Origin: Hyphococcus sp.
Lineage (GTDB): Bacteria; Pseudomonadota; Alphaproteobacteria; Caulobacterales; Parvularculaceae
Reading direction: 5' to 3'
Length of the DNA stretch: 64,000 bases
Assembly (NCBI GenBank): GCA_028289605.1
Contig: JANQON010000017.1
Location: 1-64,000 of the forward strand
Shown in pieces: positions 39,570-48,856 of the stretch. How positions within the stretch are numbered: position 1 is the stretch's first letter; each line of letters starts with the position of its first letter. A program made the translations under genes and the position numbers. A model generated the notes under the pieces. The model did not search any database, was not told where the DNA came from, and saw only the letters and a program-made list of their open reading frames with translations.

Positions 39570-40772
39570 ATGGCCGCCTATAAAACTCTCGACGACCTAG
39601 ATGTCGCCGGCAAGCGCGTCCTCGTCCGCGTTGATTTCAACGTGCCGATGAAGGACGGCGACGTCACGGACGCAACGCGCATCAATCGGGCAATGCCGAC
39701 GATCGAAGAATTGTCGAAAGCCGGCGCCAAAGTGCTGTTGCTCTCCCATTACGGTCGGCCGAAAGGCAAGGCGGACCCGGCGCTCTCGCTTGCGCCGGTT
39801 GCAAAAGCCCTCGCTGAGCGTCTCGGCGGGCCGGTCGATTTCGTCGAAGACTGCATCGGCGATCCGGTGACGACGGCGGCGAAGAAAATGCTCGACGGCG
39901 ACGTTGCTGTTCTGGAAAACACCCGGTTCCACAGCGGCGAAGAAGCAAACGACCCCGAGTTCGCCGGCGCCCTGGCTGAGAACGGCGATATCTACGTCAA
40001 TGACGCCTTCTCCGCCGCGCACCGCGCGCATGCGTCCACCGAAGGCATTGCGCGCCTATTGCCCGCCGCCGCCGGCCGGGCCATGGAAAAAGAACTCGAC
40101 TACCTGAAGGCGGCTCTTTCGGCGCCTGAACGGCCAATGATGGCGGTCGTCGGCGGCGCCAAAGTTTCCACCAAGATCGAGCTTCTGCTCAATCTTATCG
40201 GCAAGGCGGACATTCTCGCCGTCGGCGGCGGCATGGCCAACACATTCCTGTTCGCCAAAGGGGTGAGCGTCGGCAAGTCTTTGTGCGAGCCGGATCTCGC
40301 CGATACGGCGCGAGACATCATGGCGCAAGCGTCCAGCAAAGGATGTGAAATTGTTCTGCCGTCTGACGTTGTGGTCGCCAAGGAGTTTAAGGAAGGCGCC
40401 GACCGCGAGGTCAAAGACGCAGGCGCCGTCGCGGCGGACGATATGATTCTCGATTTGGGTCCGGAGACGGTCAATGTGATCGCGGAGAAAATCGAGGCGG
40501 CGAAGACCCTTGTCTGGAACGGCCCTCTCGGCGCTTTCGAAACCAAGCCGTTTGACACCGCCACCGTCGAAGCGGCGCGGTATGCCGCTCGGCGGGTCGG
40601 CGAGAGCGCCCTGGTTGCGGTAGCCGGCGGCGGCGACACGGTTGCAGCGCTCAATCACGCCCAAGTCGCGGGCGATTTCACCTATGTTTCAACAGCGGGC
40701 GGTGCGTTTCTTGAGTGGCTGGAAGGCAAGACGCTCCCCGGTGTGAAGGCCCTGGAGGACGCTTCGTCATGA
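39570..40772 (+). CDS. pgk: Phosphoglycerate kinase
   Basis: A 400-aa two-domain kinase that transfers the 1-phosphate of 1,3-bisphosphoglycerate to ADP. The N-domain has [14 protein letters not shown] and LSHYGRPKG, and the C-domain has [15 protein letters not shown] and the nucleotide-binding [15 protein letters not shown]. Length and motifs are normal. Its TGA stop overlaps the start of the NTF2-like gene (ATGA), which implies coupled translation. Confidence 0.97.
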   Translation: MAAYKTLDDLDVAGKRVLVRVDFNVPMKDGDVTDATRINRAMPTIEELSKAGAKVLLLSHYGRPKGKADPALSLAPVAKALAERLGGPVDFVEDCIGDPVTTAAKKMLDGDVAVLENTRFHSGEEANDPEFAGALAENGDIYVNDAFSAAHRAHASTEGIARLLPAAAGRAMEKELDYLKAALSAPERPMMAVVGGAKVSTKIELLLNLIGKADILAVGGGMANTFLFAKGVSVGKSLCEPDLADTARDIMAQASSKGCEIVLPSDVVVAKEFKEGADREVKDAGAVAADDMILDLGPETVNVIAEKIEAAKTLVWNGPLGAFETKPFDTATVEAARYAARRVGESALVAVAGGGDTVAALNHAQVAGDFTYVSTAGGAFLEWLEGKTLPGVKALEDASS

Positions 40773-41191
40773 ACCGGGAAGAACTGGAAAGATCGATCCA
40801 CGCCTTTTACGCCTCGCGCTTGAGCAATGACGCCGAAACGGTGCTTGCAGAGTTCGCGCCCGACGGCGAATTCGTCATGGAAGGATCACAGCGGTTCAGT
40901 CCCGTTGTTGCGGCTAACGCCAAAGCGCAAGGGGCGCAGGAGTTCGCCGATATGATCCGGCAGGTGGTGGGCCTGTGGGATTGGCGCAAACAGGAATTCG
41001 TCTCAATCTTGATTGAGAACGACCGAGCTGCGGTTTGCTACGACCTGACGACGGTGTTCACGCCGACCGGAGAAGAAATCACAACGCGTCTGGTCGATCT
41101 TTGGACCGTTGAAGACGGAAAGATTAAATCCTTACACGAATTTGTAGATACGGCGCTGGTCGCCGCTCTGGCCGCTAAGGTCGAGGGCTGA
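40769..41191 (+). CDS. SnoaL/NTF2-like fold protein inside the glycolytic operon
   Basis: A 140-aa protein with the NTF2-like pattern: an N-terminal helix ([25 protein letters not shown]), [10 protein letters not shown], and a C-terminal sheet ([24 protein letters not shown]). NTF2-like proteins bind or convert small molecules, but nothing identifies the ligand here. The gene overlaps pgk by 4 nt and precedes the aldolase gene by 61 nt, so it is expressed with the lower glycolytic enzymes. Confidence 0.75.
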   Translation: MNREELERSIHAFYASRLSNDAETVLAEFAPDGEFVMEGSQRFSPVVAANAKAQGAQEFADMIRQVVGLWDWRKQEFVSILIENDRAAVCYDLTTVFTPTGEEITTRLVDLWTVEDGKIKSLHEFVDTALVAALAAKVEG

Positions 41192-41252
41192 ACGGCGATG
41201 GGTGCGCGCAAGACAATTCTCGGAAATCACTAACGACGTTTGGGAGGTATCG

Positions 41253-42146
41253 ATGACGCAAGCTGAAATGACCGCGCAGGCCGCAAGCAAGGACGGCTTT
41301 ATCGCCGCACTGGATCAGTCCGGCGGGTCTACGCCGAAAGCGCTGAAGCTCTACGGCGTTGACGAGAGCGCCTGGTCGAACGATGAAGAAATGTTCGCGC
41401 TTATTCACGACATGCGCGCGCGGATCATAAAGTCGCCGGCGTTCACCGGCGACAAGGTCATGGGCGCGATCTTGTTTGAGCGCACCATGGACGGCGACAT
41501 CGATGGAACGCCGACGGCGCAATATCTTTGGGAGAAATGCGGCGTTGTTCCGTTCCTCAAGGTCGACAAGGGCCTGGCCGACGCTGAAGACGGCGTCAAG
41601 CTGATGAAACCGATGCCTGACCTGGACGCGTTGTTGACGCGCGCCGTCTCAAAAGGCGTATTCGGCACGAAAATGCGATCCGTCATCGACGCGGCGAATC
41701 CGAAAGGCATCGCCGCGAATGTCGCCCAACAGTTCGCCGTCGGAAAGCAAATCCTCGCGCACGGGCTCGTTCCTATCCTGGAACCGGAAGTCACGATCAC
41801 CATCGAGGACAAGGCGGAGGCTGAAGATATTCTGCTCGCCGAGATCGCGAAGAACCTCGACGATGTTCCCGCCGGTAAACAGATCATGCTGAAGCTGTCG
41901 CTGCCGACGAAGCCGAACCAATACAAGTCGCTGATCGACGATCCGCGCGTGATGCGCGTGGTGGCGCTGTCCGGCGGGTATTCCCGCGAAGAGGCGAACG
42001 CCAAGCTTGCTCAGAATACGGACATGATCGCCAGTTTTTCACGCGCCCTGACCGAAGGGCTGTCCGCCAACCAGAGCGATGACGACTTCAATGCGACGCT
42101 GGCGACGACCATCGGCAGCATTTTTGAGGCCTCGCGGGCGGGTTAA
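41253..42146 (+). CDS. fda: Fructose-bisphosphate aldolase, class I
   Basis: A 297-aa enzyme of the small bacterial class I (Schiff-base) aldolase type. Features are FIAALDQSGGSTPKALKLYG near the N-terminus, ILFERTMDGDIDG, VVPFLKVDKGL, LVPILEPEVTI and the C-terminal ALSGGYSREEAN. It splits fructose-1,6-bisphosphate into triose phosphates without a metal. The start at ATG 41253 follows a TGGGAGG ribosome site. The choice of a class I rather than class II enzyme here is a lineage feature. Confidence 0.93.
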   Translation: MTQAEMTAQAASKDGFIAALDQSGGSTPKALKLYGVDESAWSNDEEMFALIHDMRARIIKSPAFTGDKVMGAILFERTMDGDIDGTPTAQYLWEKCGVVPFLKVDKGLADAEDGVKLMKPMPDLDALLTRAVSKGVFGTKMRSVIDAANPKGIAANVAQQFAVGKQILAHGLVPILEPEVTITIEDKAEAEDILLAEIAKNLDDVPAGKQIMLKLSLPTKPNQYKSLIDDPRVMRVVALSGGYSREEANAKLAQNTDMIASFSRALTEGLSANQSDDDFNATLATTIGSIFEASRAG

Positions 42147-42309
42147 CGCGCCGATAAGGCGCGGGCCGCCTGTTTCGCCGGCGCCTAGCTTTCACAAAAA
42201 TTTCTTTCTCCGCCCTTGCAATTCAGGGTCGGGCGACCGATGTTAGGCATAGGTAAACTAGTCGGTGTAATTATCGGTCGCCCTGACTGATCTCACTCGG
42301 AGTATTCAT

Positions 42310-43167
42310 ATGCCCGCCACCGGTTCCAGCCGTCTCGAAGACTACGATCCCAACGAGATTGAGCATATTGACGGTTATCCGACCCCGCCGCCGCCGCCGA
42401 TACGGCCGCTGCATGCGTTCATGTCGGTGATCCGGCTGGTCCGCAACAAGGAAGACACGACTCAGGTTTTTGAAGCGGTGTCGGCCCTTTCCGGCGATTC
42501 CGGGCGCAACATGTTTCGACGCTTTGTGGCGACGCCTTACGGCAAGCGCGTGGTTGAAACGCCGATCAAGCTGGAAGAGGTGTTGAGCGATCGCGAAATG
42601 CTGCGCGCGCTTCCCGACGGCAGCTTCGGCCGCGCCTATCTCGATTTCATGGAAGGCGAAAACCTCACCGCCGACGGGCTCATCGACGCCGCCGAAGAGG
42701 CCGGCATAGACTTTCGCGGCGACACCGATTTTGGGGCGTACCGCCGCATGTTCCTCAACGCCGATGTTTGCCACGACCTTTGGCATGTCGCCACCGGATA
42801 CGGCCGCGACGCCCTCGGCGAGCTTTGCAATCTCGTCTACACGTATGAGCAGACCAGAAACAAAGGTTTCCTCCTGATCATTTTTATTGGAGCGATAGCG
42901 CAGAAGCTTGAACAGCCGCGCGCGAAGATTCTCAGCTCGTTAATGGAAGCGCGCAAAAACGCCAAAGCTTCAGAGTGGATCCTCGGTTTTGATGTCGAAG
43001 AATTGCTTCGGCTGCCGTTGTCGGAAGCGCGCGAACGCCTTGGTCTCGGCCCAACGCCGATTTATGACGGCGTGCCGGAAGATATTAAGCGCAGCCTGTT
43101 GCAGCCGAAAAATGCAACTGCGGCGCCCGCCGGGGCGGCGCCCGCCCACGCGGGTCCCGCCGAATAG
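42310..43167 (+). CDS. coq4: Coq4 family ubiquinone biosynthesis protein
   Basis: A 285-aa homologue of mitochondrial Coq4. The diagnostic zinc-site motif HDXXHX11E is present: His155, Asp156, His159 and Glu171 in CHDLWHVATGYGRDALGE. Flanking YRRMFLNADVCHD and the ALLR-like helices support the family. Coq4 takes part in the C1 decarboxylation/hydroxylation of ubiquinone precursors (established for the eukaryotic protein). The C-terminal 25 residues are a low-complexity Ala/Pro tail. No other ubi gene is adjacent. Confidence 0.88.
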   Translation: MPATGSSRLEDYDPNEIEHIDGYPTPPPPPIRPLHAFMSVIRLVRNKEDTTQVFEAVSALSGDSGRNMFRRFVATPYGKRVVETPIKLEEVLSDREMLRALPDGSFGRAYLDFMEGENLTADGLIDAAEEAGIDFRGDTDFGAYRRMFLNADVCHDLWHVATGYGRDALGELCNLVYTYEQTRNKGFLLIIFIGAIAQKLEQPRAKILSSLMEARKNAKASEWILGFDVEELLRLPLSEARERLGLGPTPIYDGVPEDIKRSLLQPKNATAAPAGAAPAHAGPAE

Positions 43168-43202
43168 GCAAACAAGACGGGCGTCCTTATAGTTAAAGGC
43201 GT

Positions 43203-43850
43203 ATGCCTCACGACTGTCGCCTCTATCTCATCACGCCGCCGCATATAGACGACCTTTCATCCTTTAAGGACCAGGTCGCCGCCGCACTCGATGCGGGGGA
43301 TGTGGCGTGCGTACAATTGCGATTGAAAGACAAGGATGGGACGCCGGCCGACGACGGCGAAATCCTGCGCGCCGCTGAAGCAATCGGCGCGCTAACCCAT
43401 GATCGAGACACGGAATTCCTGATTAACGATCGACCGGACCTGGCTTTGCGCATCGGCGCTGACGGGGTTCATATCGGTCAGGAAGACGCACCTTACGATA
43501 ATGCGCGCGCCATTCTCGGCGACGATGCGACCATTGGGGTCACCTGTCACAATTCGAAACACCTTGGATTGCTCGCCGGCGAGGCGGGCGCGGATTACGT
43601 CGCCTTCGGCGCCTTTTTCCCGACGCAGACAAAGGACGCGCCGACGCAGGCGGATCCGGAAATCCTGCGCTGGTGGAATTTCGCGACGACGGTCCCAAGC
43701 GTCGCTATCGGCGGGATTACGCCTGCGAATTGCGGCGTACTGGTGCGGGCGCGCGCCGATTTCCTGGCTGTTTCCAACGCAGTTTGGACCCATGAGGAGG
43801 GGCCGGCGGCGGCGGTGCGCGCGTTCCTGACGGAGATCAACAACGCCTAA
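43203..43850 (+). CDS. thiE: Thiamine phosphate synthase
   Basis: A 215-aa TIM-barrel enzyme that couples the pyrimidine (HMP-PP) and thiazole phosphates. Visible motifs are CVQLRLKDKDG, FLINDRPDLALRIGADGVHIGQED, GVTCHNSKH, VAFGAFFPTQTK and SVAIGGITPANC. It begins 35 nt after coq4. A thiD gene, whose product supplies the pyrimidine substrate, lies separately at the window's right edge. Confidence 0.94.
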   Translation: MPHDCRLYLITPPHIDDLSSFKDQVAAALDAGDVACVQLRLKDKDGTPADDGEILRAAEAIGALTHDRDTEFLINDRPDLALRIGADGVHIGQEDAPYDNARAILGDDATIGVTCHNSKHLGLLAGEAGADYVAFGAFFPTQTKDAPTQADPEILRWWNFATTVPSVAIGGITPANCGVLVRARADFLAVSNAVWTHEEGPAAAVRAFLTEINNA

Positions 43851-43947
43851 CAGCTTACGTAAATTTAATCGCCTGGAACGAGGCTTGCATTGCCGCGGGG
43901 CAAGTCGCGCATTGGTTGTGCGACGCTGACACGCGGAGAATCGCGCC

Positions 43948-44097
43948 ATGAAAACACATTGGGGTCTTATCGGGGCCTGTGTCCTGTTTTCCACGGCGGT
44001 GTTCGCCATCGCCGTTCTTGAAGGGTTCAACAGTGTTGACCGCTCGTCCGCTTACGAAACGGCGCGCGTGACGCCAGCCAGCGGAGGGGAATTATGA
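43948..44097 (+). CDS. 49-aa single-span membrane protein coupled to the Sel1 gene
   Basis: A short ORF beginning MKTHWGLIGACVLFSTAVF with one hydrophobic helix (about residues 6-25) and a polar C-terminal tail. It has a GGAGAA ribosome site 7 nt upstream. Its TGA stop overlaps the ATG of the Sel1-repeat gene (ATGA), the normal sign of translational coupling. I recognise no family. It could be a small membrane partner of the Sel1 protein. Confidence 0.6.
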   Translation: MKTHWGLIGACVLFSTAVFAIAVLEGFNSVDRSSAYETARVTPASGGEL

Positions 44098-45062
44098 AGC
44101 GCGCACTGATCGGCGCCGTTTCCATGATCGCCGCAACGTCGGCGACGGCGGAAGAGCCGTCGCTGTCGAACGCGATGGACCGATTGAGCGCCGGCGCCTA
44201 TGGCGAGGCCTATGCGATTGCCGCGCCGCTGGCGTCGACCGGCGATGCGGACGCCAACCACCTGCTGGGTTTTCTCCATGAAAACGGCTTCGGCGTCGAC
44301 AAGGACGTTGAGCGGGCGCTTGATCATTACCAGTCGGCGGCGCTCGCCGGCAGCGCCGATGCGCAGTTCGCGGTTGCGGATATGATCCTGAAAGGCGTTG
44401 ACGTGCGCCGCGATGAAGCCAAAGCGGCGGGTTGGTTGAAACTCGCCGTCATGCGCGGACACGCGCCGGCGCAGGTGCGCCTTGGCCTTCTGTATGCTGA
44501 CGGTTCAGGGGTGGAGCAGGACTTCCGTCAAGCGATTGCGCTTTTTGAGGGCGCCGCTATCGCCGGCGACGCCGACGGACAGTTCAATCTCGGCATGGCG
44601 TATCTGAACGGCGACGGGATCAAACAGAACGACGAACGAGCGGAGTACTGGTTGCGCAAAGCGGGGGATCAGGGGCACGGGACGGCGCAGTTCAATTTGG
44701 CCCTGCTGCTGGAATCCGGGCGCGCAGGGGACGCGAGCGACGGCGCGGCGCTCGACTGGATGGAGGCCGCGTCCGAAGGCGGGATGGCCGAGGCGATGAC
44801 GGCGATGGGACTCCTCGTGCACAAAAGCGCAAGCGCAGAAACAGGCATGAGCGCTGCGGACTGGTTTGAGCGCGCCGCAGAGGCGGGCGATCCGCAGGGA
44901 CAATTCCTCTATGCGGTGGCGCTGACGGAAGGCGACGGGCGCACGGTCGATCATCAGGTCGCGCTATTGTGGCTCGACCGGGTGCTGGAGCAACGGGCCA
45001 TCGACACGACCCTGCGCCGCAACGCCGAAGCGCTGCGCGTGCGTCTGGCCCGCCAAAGCTAG
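44094..45062 (+). CDS. Exported Sel1-like repeat protein
   Basis: A 322-aa protein with an N-terminal signal sequence (MKRALIGAVSMIAATSATA before EEPS). About seven tandem Sel1-like repeats of 33-37 residues follow, each with the A-x2-G-x-A-x-A-Q-x2-L core (for example APAQVRLGLLYADGSGVEQD and GDADGQFNLGMAYLNGDGI). Sel1 arrays form helical solenoids that scaffold periplasmic or signalling complexes. Coupled to the 49-aa membrane ORF. Partner unknown. Confidence 0.88.
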   Translation: MKRALIGAVSMIAATSATAEEPSLSNAMDRLSAGAYGEAYAIAAPLASTGDADANHLLGFLHENGFGVDKDVERALDHYQSAALAGSADAQFAVADMILKGVDVRRDEAKAAGWLKLAVMRGHAPAQVRLGLLYADGSGVEQDFRQAIALFEGAAIAGDADGQFNLGMAYLNGDGIKQNDERAEYWLRKAGDQGHGTAQFNLALLLESGRAGDASDGAALDWMEAASEGGMAEAMTAMGLLVHKSASAETGMSAADWFERAAEAGDPQGQFLYAVALTEGDGRTVDHQVALLWLDRVLEQRAIDTTLRRNAEALRVRLARQS

Positions 45063-45110
45063 GGGAAATATTCCCGTTTCGTTCTTTTGCGAACAGCCTA
45101 TGCTGTTCCC

Positions 45111-45614
45111 ATGACTTCAGTGATTCGCATCCTCGGCGTTGACCCGGGCTCGCAGGCCACCGGCTGGGGCGTCGTCGACGCCGCCGGCGCCAGCCTCACC
45201 TATGTCGCGTCCGGGGTTATCCGGCCAAAACGCGGCGCGGCTCATGCCGACAAGCTGGCCGAGATCTTTGCGTCCCTGCGGGCTCTCATCACCTGTCACA
45301 ATCCGCTCGAAGCGGCGGTGGAAGAAACCTTCGTCAACGCCAGCCCGCGCGATGCATTGGTGCTGGGACAGGCGCGGGGGGCGGCGATGCTGGCGCCGGC
45401 GACGGCGGGACTGCCGGTCTCGGAATACGCCGCAAACACGGTAAAAAAATCGGTCGTCGGCCGCGGACACGCGCAAAAGGATCAAGTTCAGGCGATGGTC
45501 AAGGTGCTGCTGCCGAAATGCGGTACGCTTGCCGCGGACGAGGCCGATGCGCTCGCGGTCGCGATCTGCCACGCCCACCACGCCGACATGCGCCGGCTGG
45601 AGAGGGCGTCATGA
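45111..45614 (+). CDS. ruvC: Holliday junction endonuclease RuvC
   Basis: A 167-aa nuclease that cuts Holliday junctions. The first catalytic aspartate is Asp11 in [15 protein letters not shown]. The second acidic site is in [16 protein letters not shown], and the terminal pair is in [17 protein letters not shown] 45111 matches the family N-terminus. The TGA overlaps the ruvA start (ATGA). Confidence 0.96.
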   Translation: MTSVIRILGVDPGSQATGWGVVDAAGASLTYVASGVIRPKRGAAHADKLAEIFASLRALITCHNPLEAAVEETFVNASPRDALVLGQARGAAMLAPATAGLPVSEYAANTVKKSVVGRGHAQKDQVQAMVKVLLPKCGTLAADEADALAVAICHAHHADMRRLERAS

Positions 45615-46234
45615 TCGCCGCGCTGAAAGGAACCGTCGCCGCCTTGGGCGCTGAAACCGTGGTGATCGATGTCGGCGGCGTGGGCTATGAGGCGTACGCT
45701 GCGCCGCGATTGCTGCAGCGCCTGGGTGTTGGAGAAGCGGCGTCGCTTTCCATCGAGACCGTCGTGCGCGAGGACTTGATCCGTCTTTATGGATTTGAAA
45801 GCGAGGAAGAGCGCCAGGCGTTTCGCTTGCTTCAGTCGGTGCAAGGGGTCGGCGCCAAACATGCGCTCGCCATCCTGCAGGTCCTGCCGCCGGCGGATCT
45901 GTTTGACGCCATTTCGGCTGAAGACGTTACGGCGATTTCGAGAGCCCATGGCGTCGGGAAGAAGATCGCCCAGCGCATCGCGACGGAATTGCAGTCGAAA
46001 GTCGGCGCGATCGCCGGCGGCGAGGTCTTGCGCGTTGCGGCCAGGGGCAAACTGAAAGACGCGGCCACCGATCCGGCGCTGGCGGCGCGCGCCGATGCGG
46101 TGTCGGCTCTCTCAGGCCTCGGCTATGACGGCGTCGAGGCGCGCCGGGCGGTTGCAACCGCTGCGGAAGCGCTCGATGCGCCGGGGGTCGAGGATTTGAT
46201 CAAAGCGGCGCTGAAGCAGCTGGCGGCGGCGTAA
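45611..46234 (+). CDS. ruvA: Holliday junction branch-migration protein RuvA
   Basis: A 207-aa protein with an N-terminal OB fold ([27 protein letters not shown]), two helix-hairpin-helix motifs ([19 protein letters not shown] and [19 protein letters not shown]) and the C-terminal RuvB-binding domain ([19 protein letters not shown]). Tetramers hold the junction while RuvB pumps DNA. It overlaps ruvC by 4 nt and precedes ruvB by 19 nt. Confidence 0.96.
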   Translation: MIAALKGTVAALGAETVVIDVGGVGYEAYAAPRLLQRLGVGEAASLSIETVVREDLIRLYGFESEEERQAFRLLQSVQGVGAKHALAILQVLPPADLFDAISAEDVTAISRAHGVGKKIAQRIATELQSKVGAIAGGEVLRVAARGKLKDAATDPALAARADAVSALSGLGYDGVEARRAVATAAEALDAPGVEDLIKAALKQLAAA

Positions 46235-46253
46235 TCATGATACGGATGAATTG

Positions 46254-47309
46254 ATGGCTGAACCCGCCTTTGAGAATGACCGCATGATTGACGGCGTCCG
46301 CAAGCCGGAGGACGCTGACGCGGCGCTGCGTCCCAAACAGCTCGACGATTTTGTCGGCCAGCGCCTCGCCAAGGATAATTTGCGCGTATTTGTGGAGGCG
46401 GCGCGGGCGCGGGCCGAAGCGCTCGATCACGTCCTCTTTCACGGCCCCCCGGGGCTTGGCAAGACGACGCTGGCCCAGATTGTCGCCAACGAATTGGGCG
46501 TCAACTTTCGCTCGACGTCGGGCCCTGTGATCACCAAGCCCGGCGATCTGGCGGCGCTTCTCACCAATCTCGAAGCAAATGATGTCCTCTTCATTGACGA
46601 AATCCATCGTTTGACGCCTGCGGTGGAAGAAGTGCTCTACCCGGCGATGGAAGATTATTGCCTCGACATCATGATCGGCGAGGGGCCGGCGGCCCGTTCG
46701 GTCAAGATCGATCTGCCCCGGTTCACATTGATCGGCGCCACGACCCGGTCCGGGCTCCTAGCGAAACCGTTGCTCGACCGTTTCGGCATCCCGGTGCGTC
46801 TCGATTTCTATTCCCATACGGATCTTTCCCGTATTGTCGCCCGCGGCGCCCAGAAACTGAACGCGGCGATGTCGGGCGACGGCGCCATGGAGATCGCGCG
46901 GCGGTCCCGCGGCACGCCCCGGGTGGCGGGCCGCTTGTTGCGCCGGGTGCGCGACGTGGCGACGGTCGAGGGCGCGGGCGAAATCGACGCCGCTGTTGCC
47001 GATAAGGCCTTGAAGCGGCTTGAGATCGACGGTCTCGGTCTTGATCCGCTCGACCGGCGCTATCTTCGTCTGATTGCGGAGCATTTCGGCGGCGGTCCTG
47101 TCGGCGTTGAAACCATCGCCGCGTCCCTCGCCGAAGCCCGCGATGCGGTAGAGGACGTGGTCGAGCCGTTTTTGCTGCAATGCGGCCTCATCCAGCGCAC
47201 GCCGCGCGGCCGGATGTTGTCCGCCAGCGCGTGGACGCATCTGGGTTTGACCGCGCCAAAGGGCGCAGGTTCGGATTTGTTTAACGACGCCGCGCCAACC
47301 CCTCGTTAG
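46254..47309 (+). CDS. ruvB: Holliday junction ATPase RuvB
   Basis: A 351-aa AAA+ motor. It has the N-terminal [11 protein letters not shown], Walker A in [14 protein letters not shown], Walker B in [11 protein letters not shown], sensor 1 in [15 protein letters not shown] and a C-terminal winged helix ([15 protein letters not shown]). It drives branch migration on the RuvA-bound junction. ATG 46254 (preceded in frame by a TTG) is taken as the start. Confidence 0.97.
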   Translation: MAEPAFENDRMIDGVRKPEDADAALRPKQLDDFVGQRLAKDNLRVFVEAARARAEALDHVLFHGPPGLGKTTLAQIVANELGVNFRSTSGPVITKPGDLAALLTNLEANDVLFIDEIHRLTPAVEEVLYPAMEDYCLDIMIGEGPAARSVKIDLPRFTLIGATTRSGLLAKPLLDRFGIPVRLDFYSHTDLSRIVARGAQKLNAAMSGDGAMEIARRSRGTPRVAGRLLRRVRDVATVEGAGEIDAAVADKALKRLEIDGLGLDPLDRRYLRLIAEHFGGGPVGVETIAASLAEARDAVEDVVEPFLLQCGLIQRTPRGRMLSASAWTHLGLTAPKGAGSDLFNDAAPTPR

Positions 47310-47364
47310 GCATTTAGAACTACCGTAGCGCCGTCCATCCGCTGAGCATTGCGGGGAGGGTGAC

Positions 47365-47880
47365 ATGGGCGGCTCGATTTTTCTGACCTTGTTTTTCGGC
47401 CTTTTTATCGCCGTCGGCGTCGGCGTTCTGGGCTTCGGCGTACATGCGCTGCAATTGGCAAAGCGCGCGGAGCAATGGCCGACGACGCCGGGCACGGTCG
47501 TGTCGTCTGATTTTGTCACCAACTACGACAGCGACGGCGATACGTATCGCGCGCAGGTGCGCTACACCTACAACGCCAACGGTGTTGAACTGACCGGCGA
47601 CAAGGTCGCGTTCGGATATGCTGCGTCATCGAGTGAGACCTTTCACCGCGACATACACAACGCGCTACCCGTCAACACCCAGGTTGCGGTTCGCTACGAT
47701 CCGCGCAACCCCGAGCGGGCCGTGTTAACTTTCGGAACAAATCAATCGATCAAGTTCCTGATCATCTTCGGCGGCGTCTGGACCATGTTCACCCTCGGCA
47801 TGATTGCGATGTTCTGGCTCTCCGGGCAGGGCGCGACGACGATCCTGCAAAACATGATTGTCTATTCCCGCGGCGCGTGA
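47365..47880 (+). CDS. DUF3592 domain membrane protein
   Basis: A 171-aa protein with an N-terminal membrane helix (residues 4-27), a central extracytoplasmic beta domain (WPTTPGTVVSSDF ... YRAQVRYTYNANGVELTGDKV ... VAVRYDPRNPERAVL) and a second helix near residues 125-148. The W-P-x-T-x-G-x-V start and the VxYDPxNPxxAVL end are typical of DUF3592. Role unknown. ATG follows a GGGAGGGTG site. Confidence 0.85.
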   Translation: MGGSIFLTLFFGLFIAVGVGVLGFGVHALQLAKRAEQWPTTPGTVVSSDFVTNYDSDGDTYRAQVRYTYNANGVELTGDKVAFGYAASSSETFHRDIHNALPVNTQVAVRYDPRNPERAVLTFGTNQSIKFLIIFGGVWTMFTLGMIAMFWLSGQGATTILQNMIVYSRGA

Positions 47881-47979
47881 TCGCGCATGTCTCGATTGTT
47901 TTTGCTCGGCGTTAACCTTGTTTGTCTTGCAACGGGGACAAACACACTCCATTCTCATTCCCATGTTCAACGAATTGAG

Positions 47980-47990
47980 AGGAGGTGATC
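47980..47990 (+). promoter_or_regulatory. Near-perfect extended Shine-Dalgarno
   Basis: AGGAGGTGATC is an 11-nt exact complement of the 16S rRNA 3' end, far longer than the usual 4-6 nt, placed 2 nt (7 nt from the GGAGG core) before an ATG at 47993. It strongly supports translation of the 25-codon ORF. Confidence 0.7.
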
Positions 47991-47992
47991 TG

Positions 47993-48070
47993 ATGTCGAG
48001 TGATTTCTTGGGGCCGAAAGGGTCAAGCGGGATGACGGTCGCCTCAGAGCAGCCTTTGCGGCGCCGCTAA
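47993..48070 (+). CDS. 25-aa peptide, possible leader of the ybgC-tol genes
   Basis: A 25-codon ORF (MSSDFLGPKGSSG..., ending in three arginines) read from an 11-nt perfect Shine-Dalgarno. It is followed by a GAGTCT/AGACTC hairpin (48083-48105) and then a full Rho-independent terminator (48112-48143), 27 nt before ybgC. That resembles either a free small-protein gene or a leader peptide with an attenuator for the tol operon. No family is recognised. A longer in-frame reading from ATG 47963 would translate through the Shine-Dalgarno and is less likely. Confidence 0.5.
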   Translation: MSSDFLGPKGSSGMTVASEQPLRRR

Positions 48071-48111
48071 CGCAAGAATTCAGAGTCTTTCGGCTTAAGA
48101 GACTCACGGAA

Positions 48112-48143
48112 GGGCCGCAGGAAAACTGCGGCCCTTTTGTTTT
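48112..48143 (+). terminator. Rho-independent terminator upstream of ybgC
   Basis: Perfect 9-bp stem GGGCCGCAG/CTGCGGCCC with a GAAAA loop, then TTTTGTTTT. It ends the short transcript carrying the 25-codon ORF, or acts as an attenuator for ybgC. Confidence 0.9.
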
Positions 48144-48169
48144 GCGCGGAATGCAGGCAACGTTTCGCC

Positions 48170-48577
48170 ATGACAATTTTCAACCATTCCGTTCGCATCT
48201 ATTACGAAGACACCGACTTCTCCGGCGTCGTTTATCATGCGGCGTATATGAAATTCTTCGAACGCGGACGAACGGAAGCCTTACGATCGTCCGGCGTGCA
48301 TCACTCAGAATTGCTCCTCCGGGACGAGCCGCTCGCCTTCGCCGTCCGGAAAATGACCACCGAATGGATTGCGCCCGCGAAGATCGACGACGTGCTGGAA
48401 GTGCGAACCCGGTTCACCGCCGCCAAAGGCGCAAGGATGTTTCTGGACCAGGAAATCTGGCGCGAAGACGCGCTGCTGGCGCGCGCGACGGTTGAGGCGG
48501 CGTGCATGAACCTCGAGGGCAAGCCGCGGCGCCTGCCTAGCGATATCGCCGAGCGGCTCGTCGCTGAGACGCCGTAA
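48170..48577 (+). CDS. ybgC: Tol-Pal-associated acyl-CoA thioesterase YbgC
   Basis: A 135-aa hotdog-fold thioesterase. RIYYEDTDFSGVVYHAAYMKFFERGRTE holds the catalytic aspartate (DTDFSGVVYH), as in the 4-hydroxybenzoyl-CoA thioesterase class. It hydrolyses short acyl-CoA or acyl-ACP and regularly precedes tolQ. ATG 48170 gives the usual start. About 280 bp separate it from tolQ, so tolQ may have its own promoter. Confidence 0.93.
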   Translation: MTIFNHSVRIYYEDTDFSGVVYHAAYMKFFERGRTEALRSSGVHHSELLLRDEPLAFAVRKMTTEWIAPAKIDDVLEVRTRFTAAKGARMFLDQEIWREDALLARATVEAACMNLEGKPRRLPSDIAERLVAETP

Positions 48578-48856
48578 TTTCGCGCCGGCTTCGATTAAAC
48601 TTCGGAAATAGCAGACCTTTGGTCTTTTCAACGCCGCTGATCCGCCGCATTTCGGCGGCAATTTCGCGCAAGAGGGATACTCTCGCCGCCGCAACAATGT
48701 TAACCATGTCCGTGCTATCCGCGCGGGAAGCGTCTCGCGGGGACAAGTGGATTTTGCGCCTAATTCGCTGGAAATAGCGGTAGAGGGCGCTGATTGAACC
48801 GTGAATGTAACTCGTTGGACCCGAATAAAGGGCGTTAAGTCAGGGGATTAGAAGAC

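Noticed and set aside
47858-48070. 70-codon frame covering the 25-codon ORF
   Set aside because: The longer frame starts inside the DUF3592 gene and reads through the perfect Shine-Dalgarno; the short ORF at 47993 is better supported.
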